From assembly GCF_001583415.1 (NCBI RefSeq), contig NZ_CP014475.1, positions 1,240,001 to 1,304,000 of the forward strand: a stretch of 64,000 nucleotides of DNA. Direction: 5' to 3'. The position numbers were made by a program, and so were the translations under genes. The notes beneath the pieces are model-generated. The model had not been told where the DNA came from. It saw only the letters and a list, made by a program, of their open reading frames with translations, and made no database searches. The stretch comes from Mycolicibacterium phlei (GTDB lineage: Bacteria; Actinomycetota; Actinomycetes; Mycobacteriales; Mycobacteriaceae). Below are positions 42,009 to 58,020 of the stretch, piece after piece; position 1 is the first letter of the stretch; each line of letters starts with the position of its first letter.

Positions 42009-42536
42009 ATGGCCAAGGCTGACAAGGCCACCGCGGTTGCCGACATCGCCGAGAAGTTCAAGGAGGCTTCGGCGACGCTCGTCACCGAGTACCGCGGGCT
42101 GACGGTCGCTGACCTCAGAGACCTTCGCCGTTCGCTCGGTGACTCCGCCACCTACACGGTCGCCAAGAACACGCTGGTCAAGCGTGCCGCGGCCGAGGCG
42201 GGCATCGAGGGTCTCGACGACCTGTTCGTCGGGCCCACCGCGATCGCGTTCGTCAAGGGCGAGGCTGTCGACGCCGCCAAGGCGATCAAGAAGTTCGCCA
42301 AGGACAACAAGGCCCTCGTCATCAAGGGCGGCTACATGGATGGCCGTGCCCTGAGCGTCGCCGAGGTCGAGCAGATCGCCGACCTGGAGTCGCGCGAGGT
42401 GCTGCTGGCCAAGCTGGCCGGCGCGATGAAGGCGAACCTGGCCAAGGCCGCCGGCCTGTTCAACGCTCCGGCGTCGCAGGTCGCACGGCTGGCCGCTGCT
42501 CTGCAGGAGAAGAAGGCCGGCGAAGAGGCCGCTTAA
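42009..42536 (+). CDS. rplJ: 50S ribosomal protein L10
   Basis: 175 residues, normal length. [20 protein letters not shown] and [18 protein letters not shown] are typical L10 N-terminal sequences; the C-terminal helix ([20 protein letters not shown] onward) binds L7/L12 dimers at the ribosomal stalk. AGGAGG-type site directly upstream. Rv0651 counterpart; 69 bases ahead of rplL in the same transcript, and probably the translational autoregulator of this operon. Confidence 0.97.
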   Translation: MAKADKATAVADIAEKFKEASATLVTEYRGLTVADLRDLRRSLGDSATYTVAKNTLVKRAAAEAGIEGLDDLFVGPTAIAFVKGEAVDAAKAIKKFAKDNKALVIKGGYMDGRALSVAEVEQIADLESREVLLAKLAGAMKANLAKAAGLFNAPASQVARLAAALQEKKAGEEAA

Positions 42537-42605
42537 CACCCACCCCCGACCTGCGAACTGTCCCGAACAGGTCGCAACCAGATGTAAGTAAGGAAAGGAC
42601 CCACC

Positions 42606-43001
42606 ATGGCCAAGCTGTCCACCGACGAGCTGCTCGAGGCTTTCAAGGAGCTGACGCTGCTGGAGCTCTCCGAGTTCGTCAAGAAGTTCGAGGAGACCTT
42701 CGAGGTCACCGCCGCTGCTCCGGTCGCCGTCGCCGCGGCCCCGGCCGCCGGTGGTGGCGCTGCCGCCGCCGACGCCGGTGAGGAGCAGTCGGAGTTCGAC
42801 GTCATCCTCGAGAGCGCCGGTGACAAGAAGATCGGCGTCATCAAGGTCGTCCGCGAGATCGTCTCCGGCCTGGGCCTCAAGGAGGCCAAGGACCTGGTCG
42901 ACGGTGCGCCGAAGCCGCTGCTCGAGAAGGTCGACAAGGCCGCTGCCGAGGACGCCAAGGCCAAGCTCGAGGCCGCCGGCGCCACCGTCACCCTCAAGTA
43001 A
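42606..43001 (+). CDS. rplL: 50S ribosomal protein L7/L12
   Basis: 131 residues. N-terminal dimerisation domain ([20 protein letters not shown]), an Ala/Gly-rich hinge of about 30 residues (from about 39), then the conserved C-terminal domain that contacts elongation factors, with [20 protein letters not shown] and [26 protein letters not shown] site upstream. Last gene of the rplJL unit; a strong hairpin follows. Confidence 0.97.
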   Translation: MAKLSTDELLEAFKELTLLELSEFVKKFEETFEVTAAAPVAVAAAPAAGGGAAAADAGEEQSEFDVILESAGDKKIGVIKVVREIVSGLGLKEAKDLVDGAPKPLLEKVDKAAAEDAKAKLEAAGATVTLK

Positions 43002-43022
43002 GACGGAACGCAGCTGTACCAC

Positions 43023-43064
43023 ACCGTGGGGCCGCTCCCAGCAAATGGGGGTCGGCCCCACGGT
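43023..43064 (+). terminator. Strong hairpin after rplL
   Basis: Perfect 12-bp arms ACCGTGGGGCCG (43023-43034) and CGGCCCCACGGT (43053-43064) around an 18-base loop, 21 bases after the rplL stop. Only CGTCTCT follows rather than a T run. Very likely the operon terminator. Confidence 0.75.
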
Positions 43065-43103
43065 CGTCTCTGCGGTAGGTCACAATCTCTGCCTAGACGA
43101 GTG

Positions 43104-43130
43104 TTACGGCCGTCTGACGTAAGCTACAGT
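43104..43130 (+). promoter_or_regulatory. Candidate mkl promoter
   Basis: TTACGG (43104-43109), 15 bp, TACAGT (43125-43130), 62 bases before the mkl start. The -10 box is good, the spacing short; the -35 assignment is weak. Confidence 0.4.
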
Positions 43131-43137
43131 GACTCAA

Positions 43138-43159
43138 ACCACAGGTGGGCTCCTGTGGT
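43138..43159 (+). promoter_or_regulatory. 5' leader hairpin of mkl
   Basis: ACCACAGG and CCTGTGGT form perfect 8-bp arms with a 6-base loop, just downstream of the candidate -10 box, so close to or at the transcript start. It could be an operator or an mRNA-stabilising hairpin. Confidence 0.4.
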
Positions 43160-43192
43160 GTGTGACAACGAATTGGCGGAAGGATCGCGCTA

Positions 43193-44245
43193 GTGGGCAT
43201 TGGCATCCAGATTGAGGGGCTGACCAAGTCCTTCGGCCCCCAGCGAATCTGGGAGGACGTCACGTTCGACCTGCCTCCGGGCGAGGTCAGCGTGCTGCTG
43301 GGCCCGTCTGGTACCGGTAAGTCGGTCTTCCTGAAGTCGCTGATCGGCCTGCTGCGGCCGGAGCGCGGCAAGATCATCGTCGACGGCACCGACATCATCC
43401 AGTGCACCGCCAAGGAGCTCTACGAGATCCGAACGCTGTTCGGCGTGATGTTCCAGGACGGCGCGCTGTTCGGGTCGATGAACCTCTACGACAACACCGC
43501 CTTCCCGCTTCGTGAGCACACGAAGAAGAAGGAATCCGAGATCCGCAAGATCGTCATGGAGAAGCTCGAGCTGGTCGGTCTGGCCGGCGACGAGAACAAG
43601 TTCCCCGGCGAGATCTCCGGCGGTATGCGCAAGCGTGCCGGTCTGGCCCGCTCCCTGGTGCTCGACCCGCAGATCATCCTCTGCGACGAGCCGGACTCCG
43701 GTCTGGACCCGGTCCGTACGGCCTACCTGAGCCAGCTGCTGATCGACATCAACGCCCAGATCGACGCCACGATCCTGATCGTTACCCACAACATCAACAT
43801 CGCCCGCACGGTGCCGGACAACATGGGCATGCTGTTCCGCAAGCACCTGGTGATGTTCGGCCCGCGCGAGGTGCTGCTGACCAGCGACGAGCCGGTGGTC
43901 CGCCAGTTCCTCAACGGCCGCCGTATCGGCCCGATCGGCATGTCCGAGGAGAAGGACGAGGCGACGATGGCCGAAGAGCAGGCCATGGTCGACGCCGGCC
44001 ACCACGACGGTGGCGTCGAGGAGATCGAGGGCGTGCCGCCGCAGATCAACCCGACCCCGGGTATGCCCGAGCGCAAGGCCGTCGCCCGCCGCCAGGCCCG
44101 GGTGCGCGAGATCCTGCACACCCTGCCGCCCAAGGCGCAGCAGGCCATCCTCGACGACCTCGAGGGCACCCACCGCTACCCGTCGCACGCCATCCCGGAC
44201 GTGGACGACGCGCCGACGGGCGCCATCCCGCGCGCCCAGCAGTAG
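43193..44245 (+). CDS. mkl: Mkl/MceG ABC transporter ATPase for Mce lipid importers
   Basis: 350 residues, the Rv0655 orthologue. Walker A LLGPSGTGKS near 34-43, signature SGGMRKRAGLARSL, Walker B IILCDEPDSGLDP, and switch His in VTHNIN. The C-terminal extension of about 100 residues beyond the MlaF-like core is typical of actinobacterial Mkl. It energises the Mce systems that import cholesterol and fatty acids, partnering YrbEA/B permeases encoded elsewhere. GTG start at 43193 with GGAAGGA about 8 bases upstream. Confidence 0.95.
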   Translation: MGIGIQIEGLTKSFGPQRIWEDVTFDLPPGEVSVLLGPSGTGKSVFLKSLIGLLRPERGKIIVDGTDIIQCTAKELYEIRTLFGVMFQDGALFGSMNLYDNTAFPLREHTKKKESEIRKIVMEKLELVGLAGDENKFPGEISGGMRKRAGLARSLVLDPQIILCDEPDSGLDPVRTAYLSQLLIDINAQIDATILIVTHNINIARTVPDNMGMLFRKHLVMFGPREVLLTSDEPVVRQFLNGRRIGPIGMSEEKDEATMAEEQAMVDAGHHDGGVEEIEGVPPQINPTPGMPERKAVARRQARVREILHTLPPKAQQAILDDLEGTHRYPSHAIPDVDDAPTGAIPRAQQ

Positions 44246-44254
44246 GAGCGGCCT

Positions 44255-46453
44255 ACGCGCGACGAGCGCTCACCGGTCCAGCAGACGTCGGTCCCGACGT
44301 TCTGCCGGATCTGTGAGCCGCTCTGCGGCATGATCGCCACCGTCGAGGACGGCCGTCTGCTGGCGCTGCGCCCGGACAAGGACCACCCGGTGTCCGCCGG
44401 TTTCGCCTGCCCGAAGGGCATCGCGTTCACCGAGGTAGTCAACGACCCCGACCGGGTGACCACCCCGCTGCGCCGGCTGCCCGACGGCGGCTTCGCACCG
44501 GTCAGCTGGGACGCGGCGATGACCGACATCGCCGGCCGGCTCGCCGCGATCCTGCGCAGGCACGGCTCCGACGCGGTCGGCTGGTACTTCGGCAACCCGG
44601 GCGCGTTCAGCTACTCCTACACGCTGGCGCTGAACTCGCTGACCGTCGGGCTGCCGCGGCTGCACCTGTTCACCGCGGGCTCGCAGGACGTCAACAACCG
44701 GTTCGTCGCCAGCCAAATGCTGTACGGTTCGCCGCTGGCGCTGCCGGTGCCCGACGTGCCGCGCACCGACCTGCTCGTCGTGATGGGCGCCAACCCGATC
44801 GTCTCGCACGGCAGCGTGCTCACCCTGCCGCGGATCCGCGACCGCATGCACGACGTCGTCAAACGCGGCGGTCGGGTGCTGGTGATCGACCCGCGCAGGA
44901 CCGAGACCGCCGCGCAGTTCGAGTGGCTGGGCATCGTCCCCGACGGCGACGCCTACCTGCTGCTGTCGCTGCTGCACGTGATGTTCGGCGAGGGGCTGGC
45001 CGACCGGGCCCGGCTGCGCCGTCTGGCCGACGGCGTCGAGTGGCTGGAGCACCTGGTGCGCCCGTTCACCCCGGAGGCGACCGAGGCGCGCACCGGCATC
45101 GACGCGTCGACGGTGCGGTCGCTGGCCCGCGACCTGGTGCGCACCGAACGCGCCGCGGTGTACGGCCGCGTCGGCACCAGCGTCGGTGAAAACGGGACTC
45201 TCACAACGTATCTGATCGACGCGGTGAACCTGGTGGCCGGCAACCTCGACGTGCCCGGCGGCGCGATGTTCGGCCGGCTCGGGCTGCCGGGGGAGCGGTG
45301 GCTGAACAAGGCGGGCGGCGCGCTGCTGCGGCTGGCCTACGAGCGGCGCCGCTCGCGGATCGGCGGCTTCCCGGCGGTGCTGGGCTCCGAACCGGCCACC
45401 GTGATGGCCAAGGAGATCACCACCCTCGGCCGCGGTCAGGTGCGGGCACTGTTCGTCGGCGCCGGCAACCCGGTGCTGTCGGTGCCCAACGGCGACGAGC
45501 TCGAGGCGGCCATGGAGTCGCTGGAGCTGGCGGTCGGCATCGACATCTACCTCAACGAGACGCTGGCGCACTGCGACTACGTGCTGCCCGCGACGACGAT
45601 GTACGAGCGCGACGACTTCCCGCTGGCCTTCCAGATGCTGCAGCCGACGCCGATGCGCCAGGCCACCGAGGCCGTCGTCGCGCCGGTGGGGCAGGCCCGC
45701 CCGGAGTGGGAGATCATCGACGAGCTGACCAGCCGGCTGTGGCGGGTGGCGCCCGGTTTCGCGGTGGCCGCCGGTTTGCGAAAACTGTTGTCGGCGTTCG
45801 GTGTTCGATACAGTCCGCGGCTGCTGGCGGGCGCGGTGATCCGGCTGGCCGAGGGCGGCGACCGGTTCGGGCTGCGTCGCGGCGGGCTGAGCTTCGCGAC
45901 GCTGACGCGCCGGTATCCGCACGGCAAGGTGCTGGCGGCGCACCTGCGTGGCGGGGTGCTGCGCGACGTCGTCGTCTACCGCGGCGGGCGGGTGCGGCTG
46001 CGCCACGACGCGATCGCCGCCGAGGTCGCCAAGCTGTCGCGGCGCCGCGCCCCGGCGGACTACCCGCTGCGGCTGATCGGGATGCGCGAGCTGCGCTCGG
46101 AGAACTCCTGGCTGCACAACTCGCCGCTGCTGATGCGAGGCGAGCGGGCCCAGCGCGCCCTGGTGCACGTCAGCGACGCCGAGGCCGCGGGCATCCGCGA
46201 CGGCGACACCGTGCGGATCACGTCGGAGCACGGCGAGATCGAGCTGCCGGTGGCGGTGACGAAGGACCTCGTCGCCGGGGTGGTGGCGGTGCCGCACGGC
46301 TGGGGACACAAGGGCACCGCCGGGTGGCGGGTCGCCAACGCCGCGGGCGGGGTCAACGTCAACCGGCTGATGTCCTCGGAGGTGGCCGATGTGGAGGGGC
46401 TTGCCGGGATGGCGCGGCTGACCGGTGTGCCGGTGCGCATTTCGCACACGTAA
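44255..46453 (+). CDS. Molybdopterin-dependent oxidoreductase, start codon not standard
   Basis: 732 residues if read from the ACG at 44255. The 4Fe-4S motif FCRICEPLC, with a fourth Cys in GFACPKG, lies upstream of the first ATG (44330), so that ATG cannot be the true start. Between the mkl stop (44243-44245) and 44330 the frame holds no ATG, GTG or TTG. AGGAG at 44244-44248 is 6 bases before ACG, which looks like a mutated ATG. The rest is a complete MopB protein: NPGAFSYSY, VVMGANPIVSHGS, IDPRRTETA, LFVGAGNPVLSVPNGDELE, and the C-terminal cofactor domain with LHNSPLLMRG and HGWGHKG. Resembles formate dehydrogenase/BisC-like cytoplasmic enzymes; substrate unknown. The ribosome site overlaps the mkl stop. 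Confidence 0.75.
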   Translation, partial: TRDERSPVQQTSVPTFCRICEPLCGMIATVEDGRLLALRPDKDHPVSAGFACPKGIAFTEVVNDPDRVTTPLRRLPDGGFAPVSWDAAMTDIAGRLAAILRRHGSDAVGWYFGNPGAFSYSYTLALNSLTVGLPRLHLFTAGSQDVNNRFVASQMLYGSPLALPVPDVPRTDLLVVMGANPIVSHGSVLTLPRIRDRMHDVVKRGGRVLVIDPRRTETAAQFEWLGIVPDGDAYLLLSLLHVMFGEGLADRARLRRLADGVEWLEHLVRPFTPEATEARTGIDASTVRSLARDLVRTERAAVYGRVGTSVGENGTLTTYLIDAVNLVAGNLDVPGGAMFGRLGLPGERWLNKAGGALLRLAYERRRSRIGGFPAVLGSEPATVMAKEITTLGRGQVRALFVGAGNPVLSVPNGDELEAAMESLELAVGIDIYLNETLAHCDYVLPATTMYERDDFPLAFQMLQPTPMRQATEAVVAPVGQARPEWEIIDELTSRLWRVAPGFAVAAGLRKLLSAFGVRYSPRLLAGAVIRLAEGGDRFGLRRGGLSFATLTRRYPHGKVLAAHLRGGVLRDVVVYRGGRVRLRHDAIAAEVAKLSRRRAPADYPLRLIGMRELRSENSWLHNSPLLMRGERAQRALVHVSDAEAAGIRDGDTVRITSEHGEIELPVAVTKDLVAGVVAVPHGWGHKGTAGWRVANAAGGVNVNRLMSSEVADVEGLAGMARLTGVPVRISHT

Positions 46454-46514
46454 GCGGCGAAAACAGCCCGGCACGCGGCGGCGTCGCGTTATGTTTCCCG
46501 CGTTGCTCGGCTCG

Positions 46515-46571
46515 CGAACGTGAACTTATGTGCGAGATTCGCCGCGGATCTCGCACATAACTTCACGTTCG
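46515..46571. terminator. 24-bp-arm inverted repeat, probable terminator
   Basis: Arms 46515-46538 and 46548-46571 pair at 23 of 24 positions around a 9-base loop (TCGCCGCGG). They begin CGAACGTGAA and end TTCACGTTCG. It lies 62 bases after the oxidoreductase stop and ends 29 bases before the next ATG. Its length is much beyond a simple terminator, so it may be another dispersed palindromic element. Confidence 0.6.
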
Positions 46572-46599
46572 ACGGGCGGGGGAGTCGGACAGGAGGGTC

Positions 46600-48300
46600 A
46601 TGGGCGACCGGTTCTTGGCATGGGTAGGCGTCGGGGTTCTCGCCGCCGGGCTGTCGGCGGGGATGCTCACCGCGGCGGGCGCGGCGCTCGCGGAGGAGTC
46701 CACCGACGGCGGGACCACCTCGGAGACGACGAATTCGGCTGAGAACGAGCAGGATTCGGACGATCTGGAGAACTCGGGTGATGCTCCCGAGGTCGATGAG
46801 GCCGATCTCGAGGACGAGCCGGAGCTGGAGGAGCTCGAGGACGAGCCGGAGCTGGAGGAGTTCGACGAGGAGGAGCCGGTCGTCGAGGAGGCCGTCGACG
46901 AGGAGTCCGTCGCGAACGACACCGTTGAGGACGACACCGTCGAGACCAAGAAGGACAACCGCAAGCAGGACGAGGAGTCACCGGAGCCGACGGTGACCGT
47001 CGTCGACGAGACGCGTGAGATCGCCGAGACCCGACTGCAGCCCGCGGCCGCGGCCAGGACGGTCGCCGTCACGACCGAGAAGGCGCAGCCGCCGGTCGAG
47101 CAGGAACCCGCGATCGCGATGGTGACGCTGGACGAACCGGCCGCCACCGCCGCGGCCGTCAGCGTCGCCACCGCACCGCGCATCCCGGCGGTCATCCGGT
47201 TCATCGGCACGCTGGTGTTCAACCTGTACGGCTTGGCGCAGCGGCTCTTCGGCGGCCCGCCGATCCTGCCGGCGAACGCCAACGTCACCGTGCGCAGCAC
47301 GACCCTGCGCATCGAGTGCGGCTGCGACGGGAAGTCCGTGGAGGTCCCCGCCGACTGGTACTTCCCGAACCTGCCCGAGGGCGAGGAGCCGGAGCGACTG
47401 ATCTACCTGCAGCACGGCTTCCTGGCGGCCGGCCCGTGGTACAGCCACACCGCGGCGGCGCTGGCCGAGCAGACCCGCAGCATCGTGGTGGCGCCGACGA
47501 TCACGTCGAACTTCTTCGCCGCCGACGGCTGCTGGCTCGGCGCACCGCCGATGCACGAGGGCATGGCCAAGCTGTTCGACGCGGACAACACCGCGCTGGC
47601 CGACAGCGCCGCCAAGGTCGGCTACACCGGGACGCTGCCGAACCGCGTTGTGCTGGTTGGCCATTCGCTCGGCGGCGGGGCGGTGTCGGGGATCGCCGGC
47701 TACATGGTCGAGCGTGACACCGTCGACCGGCTGGCCGGGGTGCTGCTGCTCGACGGCGTCGGCCTCGACGACCCGTCGCGGATGGTCGAGTCGTTGAAGG
47801 CGGTGCCGGCCGACATCCCGATCTACCAGCTGGCGGCCCCGGTCTACATGTGGAACGCGTTCGGCGTCGGGCTGGACGCGTTGGCCGAGGCGCGGCCGGA
47901 CCAGTTCATCGGCGTCACGCTGGTCGGCGGCTCACACGTCGACATGATGCGCGGCGGCAACCCGGTCATCCAGTTCGCGCAGGAACTGGTCGCCGGGTTC
48001 ACCAAACCGCAGAACGCCGCGGCCGCCCGGATGCTGATGGTCGGCTGGGTCAACGACATGTTCGCAGGCACCCACGACGAGGGCCTCTACCTCGAGCCCG
48101 GCGCCGAGTACAGCTTCGAGACCCCCAAGGGGCAGGCGTCGGTGGTGGCGCTGCCGAACTCGCTGAAGAAGTCGTTCCCGCTGAACTTCCTGCAGCCGTT
48201 CATGTCGCTGATGACCGGGCTGTTCACCTTCGAGCCGTCGTGTGTCGCGGCCTCCGTCGGGGCAAGGAGTGCCACATGCGAGAGTTCGATCGCCGCCTGA
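46600..48300 (+). CDS. Secreted alpha/beta hydrolase with acidic linker (tandem copy 1)
   Basis: 566 residues. N-terminal signal sequence (AWVGVGVLAAGLSAGMLTAA, cleavage near ALA-EE), then a strongly acidic, low-complexity linker of about 100 residues with repeated EDEPELEE, then a predicted hydrolase from about 180: YLQHGFLAAGPWYSH (oxyanion loop), VVLVGHSLGGGAVSG (nucleophile Ser near 354), LLLDGVGLDD, and VGGSHVDMMRGG with the likely catalytic His. Exported protein, possibly an esterase or lipase working at the cell envelope. The 3' end overlaps the next gene by 25 bases, and that gene encodes a diverged paralogue. Confidence 0.78.
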   Translation: MGDRFLAWVGVGVLAAGLSAGMLTAAGAALAEESTDGGTTSETTNSAENEQDSDDLENSGDAPEVDEADLEDEPELEELEDEPELEEFDEEEPVVEEAVDEESVANDTVEDDTVETKKDNRKQDEESPEPTVTVVDETREIAETRLQPAAAARTVAVTTEKAQPPVEQEPAIAMVTLDEPAATAAAVSVATAPRIPAVIRFIGTLVFNLYGLAQRLFGGPPILPANANVTVRSTTLRIECGCDGKSVEVPADWYFPNLPEGEEPERLIYLQHGFLAAGPWYSHTAAALAEQTRSIVVAPTITSNFFAADGCWLGAPPMHEGMAKLFDADNTALADSAAKVGYTGTLPNRVVLVGHSLGGGAVSGIAGYMVERDTVDRLAGVLLLDGVGLDDPSRMVESLKAVPADIPIYQLAAPVYMWNAFGVGLDALAEARPDQFIGVTLVGGSHVDMMRGGNPVIQFAQELVAGFTKPQNAAAARMLMVGWVNDMFAGTHDEGLYLEPGAEYSFETPKGQASVVALPNSLKKSFPLNFLQPFMSLMTGLFTFEPSCVAASVGARSATCESSIAA

Positions 48301-49936
48301 CGGCCTCGCTGAGCGCGGGCGTGCTGGTCGCCGGGGTCGGCGCGGGCACGCTGCTCGGGGCGGGCCTGGCGTTCGCCGACGACGACGAGGCCTCCGGCGA
48401 TCCGCACACTCGCAGTCGACTCCCGCTGACCCGCAAGAAGATTCGCCCGACGACGAGACGACGGAACAGGCGGAACCCGATCCCGACGAGGTGACTGACG
48501 AGGTCGAGGACATCGAGATCGACGACGAGGAGCTCGACAACGCGATCGACGAGGAGATCGACGACGAGATCGAGAAGGAGTCGCTCTCGGACGGTTCCGG
48601 TCAAGCGATTCCCCAGATCGTGTCCGGTGAGAACGAGACCGAAGAGGTCACCGAGGAGGTCACCGAGGAGATAGAGGAGAAGGCGTCGGACTTCTCCGAG
48701 CCGGTGGAGCCGGTGGAACCCGCGCCCGAGCCTGAGCCCGAACCGGCGCCGGTGGCCGCGCGCGCCGCCGTGCAGACCAACGGCATGCAGACCACCGTCG
48801 AGGCCGCCGGCGTCCCGGCCACCCCGGCCCGGCCGACGCTGATCAACATCGTCGGCACGCTGGTGTGGAGCGTGGCCGACTTCGTCATCAACCTCATCGT
48901 CGGACCGCCGGTGGTGGTGCCCGGCAGCGGGGTGAGCGCGGGCCGCTCCACGGTCAAGATCGACTGCGGCGACGGCTACCGCGTGCAGACCGACTGGTAC
49001 TTCCCGACCGAGGGCCAGCCCGACAAGCTCATCTACTTCCAGCACGGGTTCCTCTCACCCGCGGCGACCTACAACGTCACGCTCACCGAGCTGGCCCGGC
49101 GCAACAACGCGATCGTCGTCGCCCCCTCGATCACCTCGAACTACTTCGCCTGTGACAGCTGCAGCCTGACCGCCGACCAGATGCACGCCGCGGTCGCCGA
49201 GCTGTTCGCCGGGGACCGCACCGCGCTGCAGGAGAGCGCCGCGGCGGCCGGGTTCGAGGGCACGCTGCCGACGCAGTTCGTGCTGGCCGGGCAGTCCGCC
49301 GGCTCGATCCTGGCGGCCGGCACCGCGGGCTACTACTACGAGAAGGCCGCCGACGACCGCAAGGCCGACCTGGTCGGGGTGCTGCTCTACGACGGTTCGG
49401 CGGCCAACGGCGCGCTGGCCCGCGCGCTGGACAAACTGCCCGCCGACCTGCCGGTGCTGCAGATCGCCGGGGTGCCCGCGGTGGTCAACAACGGCGGCGA
49501 GGCCAACGCCGTGCTCGCCGAGAAGCGTCCCGGTCAGTTCACCGGCCTGCAGCTGGTCAACGGCGCCCACTCCGACGCGTTCCGCAGCAGCATCTACGGC
49601 GGGCTGGTGCAGGCCTTCGTCGGGCTGGTCTTCGGCCAGTCCACGCCGGAGAACGTCGAGGCCGTGCAGGTGCTGCCCCAGGGCTGGCTGACCGACATGT
49701 ACGCCGGCCGGGTGTTCGACGAGAACACCCGCACCGGCATCTACGGCCCGGTCGGCGCGCCCGGCACCTCGATCGTCGACATCCCGACCTCCGCCGGCCC
49801 GGCCCGCGGCTACGTGCTGCCCGGCCCGGCGTCGTCGCTGTCACCGATCGAACGGGTCTTCGCCACCCTGCTGCACTCCATCAACGCCGACGACTACGCG
49901 GTGTGCGCCGCCGATCCCGCCGCCTGCAACGCCTGA
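48276..49936 (+). pseudogene. Secreted alpha/beta hydrolase (tandem copy 2), frameshifted after the signal peptide
   Basis: The ATG at 48276 has AAGGAG 6 bases upstream and encodes a signal sequence (TASLSAGVLVAGVGAGTLLG, then AGLAFADDDEASG). That frame then turns into basic nonsense and stops at 48494. The acidic linker (SPDDETTEQAEPDPDEVTDE) and hydrolase domain run in another frame to 49936: YFQHGFLSPAATYN, FVLAGQSAGSILAAG (nucleophile Ser), and a terminal ADPAACNA. The switch lies near 48390-48410; one missing base there explains it. The repaired protein would be about 553 residues and is paralogous to 46600-48300. Either a real inactivation or a sequence error. Confidence 0.72.
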
Positions 49937-49973
49937 ACCCCGCGAATATGCACACCGAAGACCGTGTTATCTC

Positions 49974-50002
49974 TTGACGGGAGGGCGGCGAAGCGCCAAT
50001 CT
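49974..50002 (+). promoter_or_regulatory. Candidate upstream rpoB promoter
   Basis: TTGACG (49974-49979), 17 bp, CAATCT (49997-50002), 320 bases before the rpoB start. The -35 is excellent and the -10 weak. It is the first of three candidate sites in the 385-base rpoB leader region, which holds no gene. Confidence 0.4.
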
Positions 50003-50080
50003 GTTGGGCAGCATGTATGCACTTTCTGAGGACGCCAGCCAGCGCCGACGAGTCGCCTGCATGCAGTTGGGCTGTGCATG

Positions 50081-50109
50081 TTGAGGAATACGCCGTCCTG
50101 CGGTACTGT
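50081..50109 (+). promoter_or_regulatory. Candidate rpoB promoter P1
   Basis: TTGAGG (50081-50086), 17 bp, TACTGT (50104-50109). Good -10 box and spacing, giving a leader of about 205 bases. Confidence 0.5.
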
Positions 50110-50115
50110 TGGACG

Positions 50116-50146
50116 TTGCGCTGGCTGCATCCTGCCCACCTATACC
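50116..50146 (+). promoter_or_regulatory. Candidate rpoB promoter P2
   Basis: TTGCGC (50116-50121), 19 bp, TATACC (50141-50146). TATACC is the most TATA-like hexamer in the leader. Downstream, CTGAG-TTCG-CTCAG (50171-50184) forms a UUCG tetraloop hairpin early in the transcript. Confidence 0.5.
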
Positions 50147-50303
50147 CGCACCTGACACCGTAGTCCTAGCCTGAGTTCGCTCAGTGAACTAGCCGTGTGC
50201 CGTGCTTCGGGAGTCGTGGTCGTGAGCGGCCAGCCGAACCGACGCAGATAAAGCGGCGACTGGGACCCGGCTCGCACCGGTACTCCCCAGGAAGTCGCAC
50301 TAG

Positions 50304-53804
<3,501 letters not shown>

Positions 53805-53820
53805 GGGCCTTAGTTACTAA

Positions 53821-57792
<3,972 letters not shown>

Positions 57793-57808
57793 CTAGACCA
57801 CGGAAAGG

Positions 57809-57840
57809 CCCCCGCGTCCGCGCGGGGGTCTTTTCTTTTT
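57809..57840 (+). terminator. Intrinsic terminator of rpoBC
   Basis: Perfect 8-bp stem CCCCCGCG / CGCGGGGG with a TCCG loop, followed by TCTTTTCTTTTT. A canonical rho-independent terminator, notable because few genes in this window have one with a T run. Confidence 0.93.
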
Positions 57841-57850
57841 GCGTGCTCCT

Positions 57851-57917
57851 GCCGCGAACGTGGGTTACCCGCACGCTTTTCGGCGGTTTTGCGTGTATTA
57901 AGCCCACACTCGGCGGC
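57851..57917. repeat. Intergenic repeat family C, copy 1
   Basis: 67 bp running from CGAACGTGGGTTACCCGCAC through a T-rich middle (TTTTGCGTGTAT) to AAGCCCACACTCGGCG. The outer parts face each other as an imperfect inverted repeat, with GCACGC / GCGTGT inside. Follows the rpoC terminator. Further copies lie at 60218 and 61302. Confidence 0.7.
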
Positions 57918-58020
57918 AGATGATCGAGTGGCAGGGGTGCCGGGTTGTCCCTAGCATGAGATTCATTGCCTGGCCTTCAATGCCGACGGTCGCCAAACCC
58001 ACGCGTGTTCTGGAGTCGCA

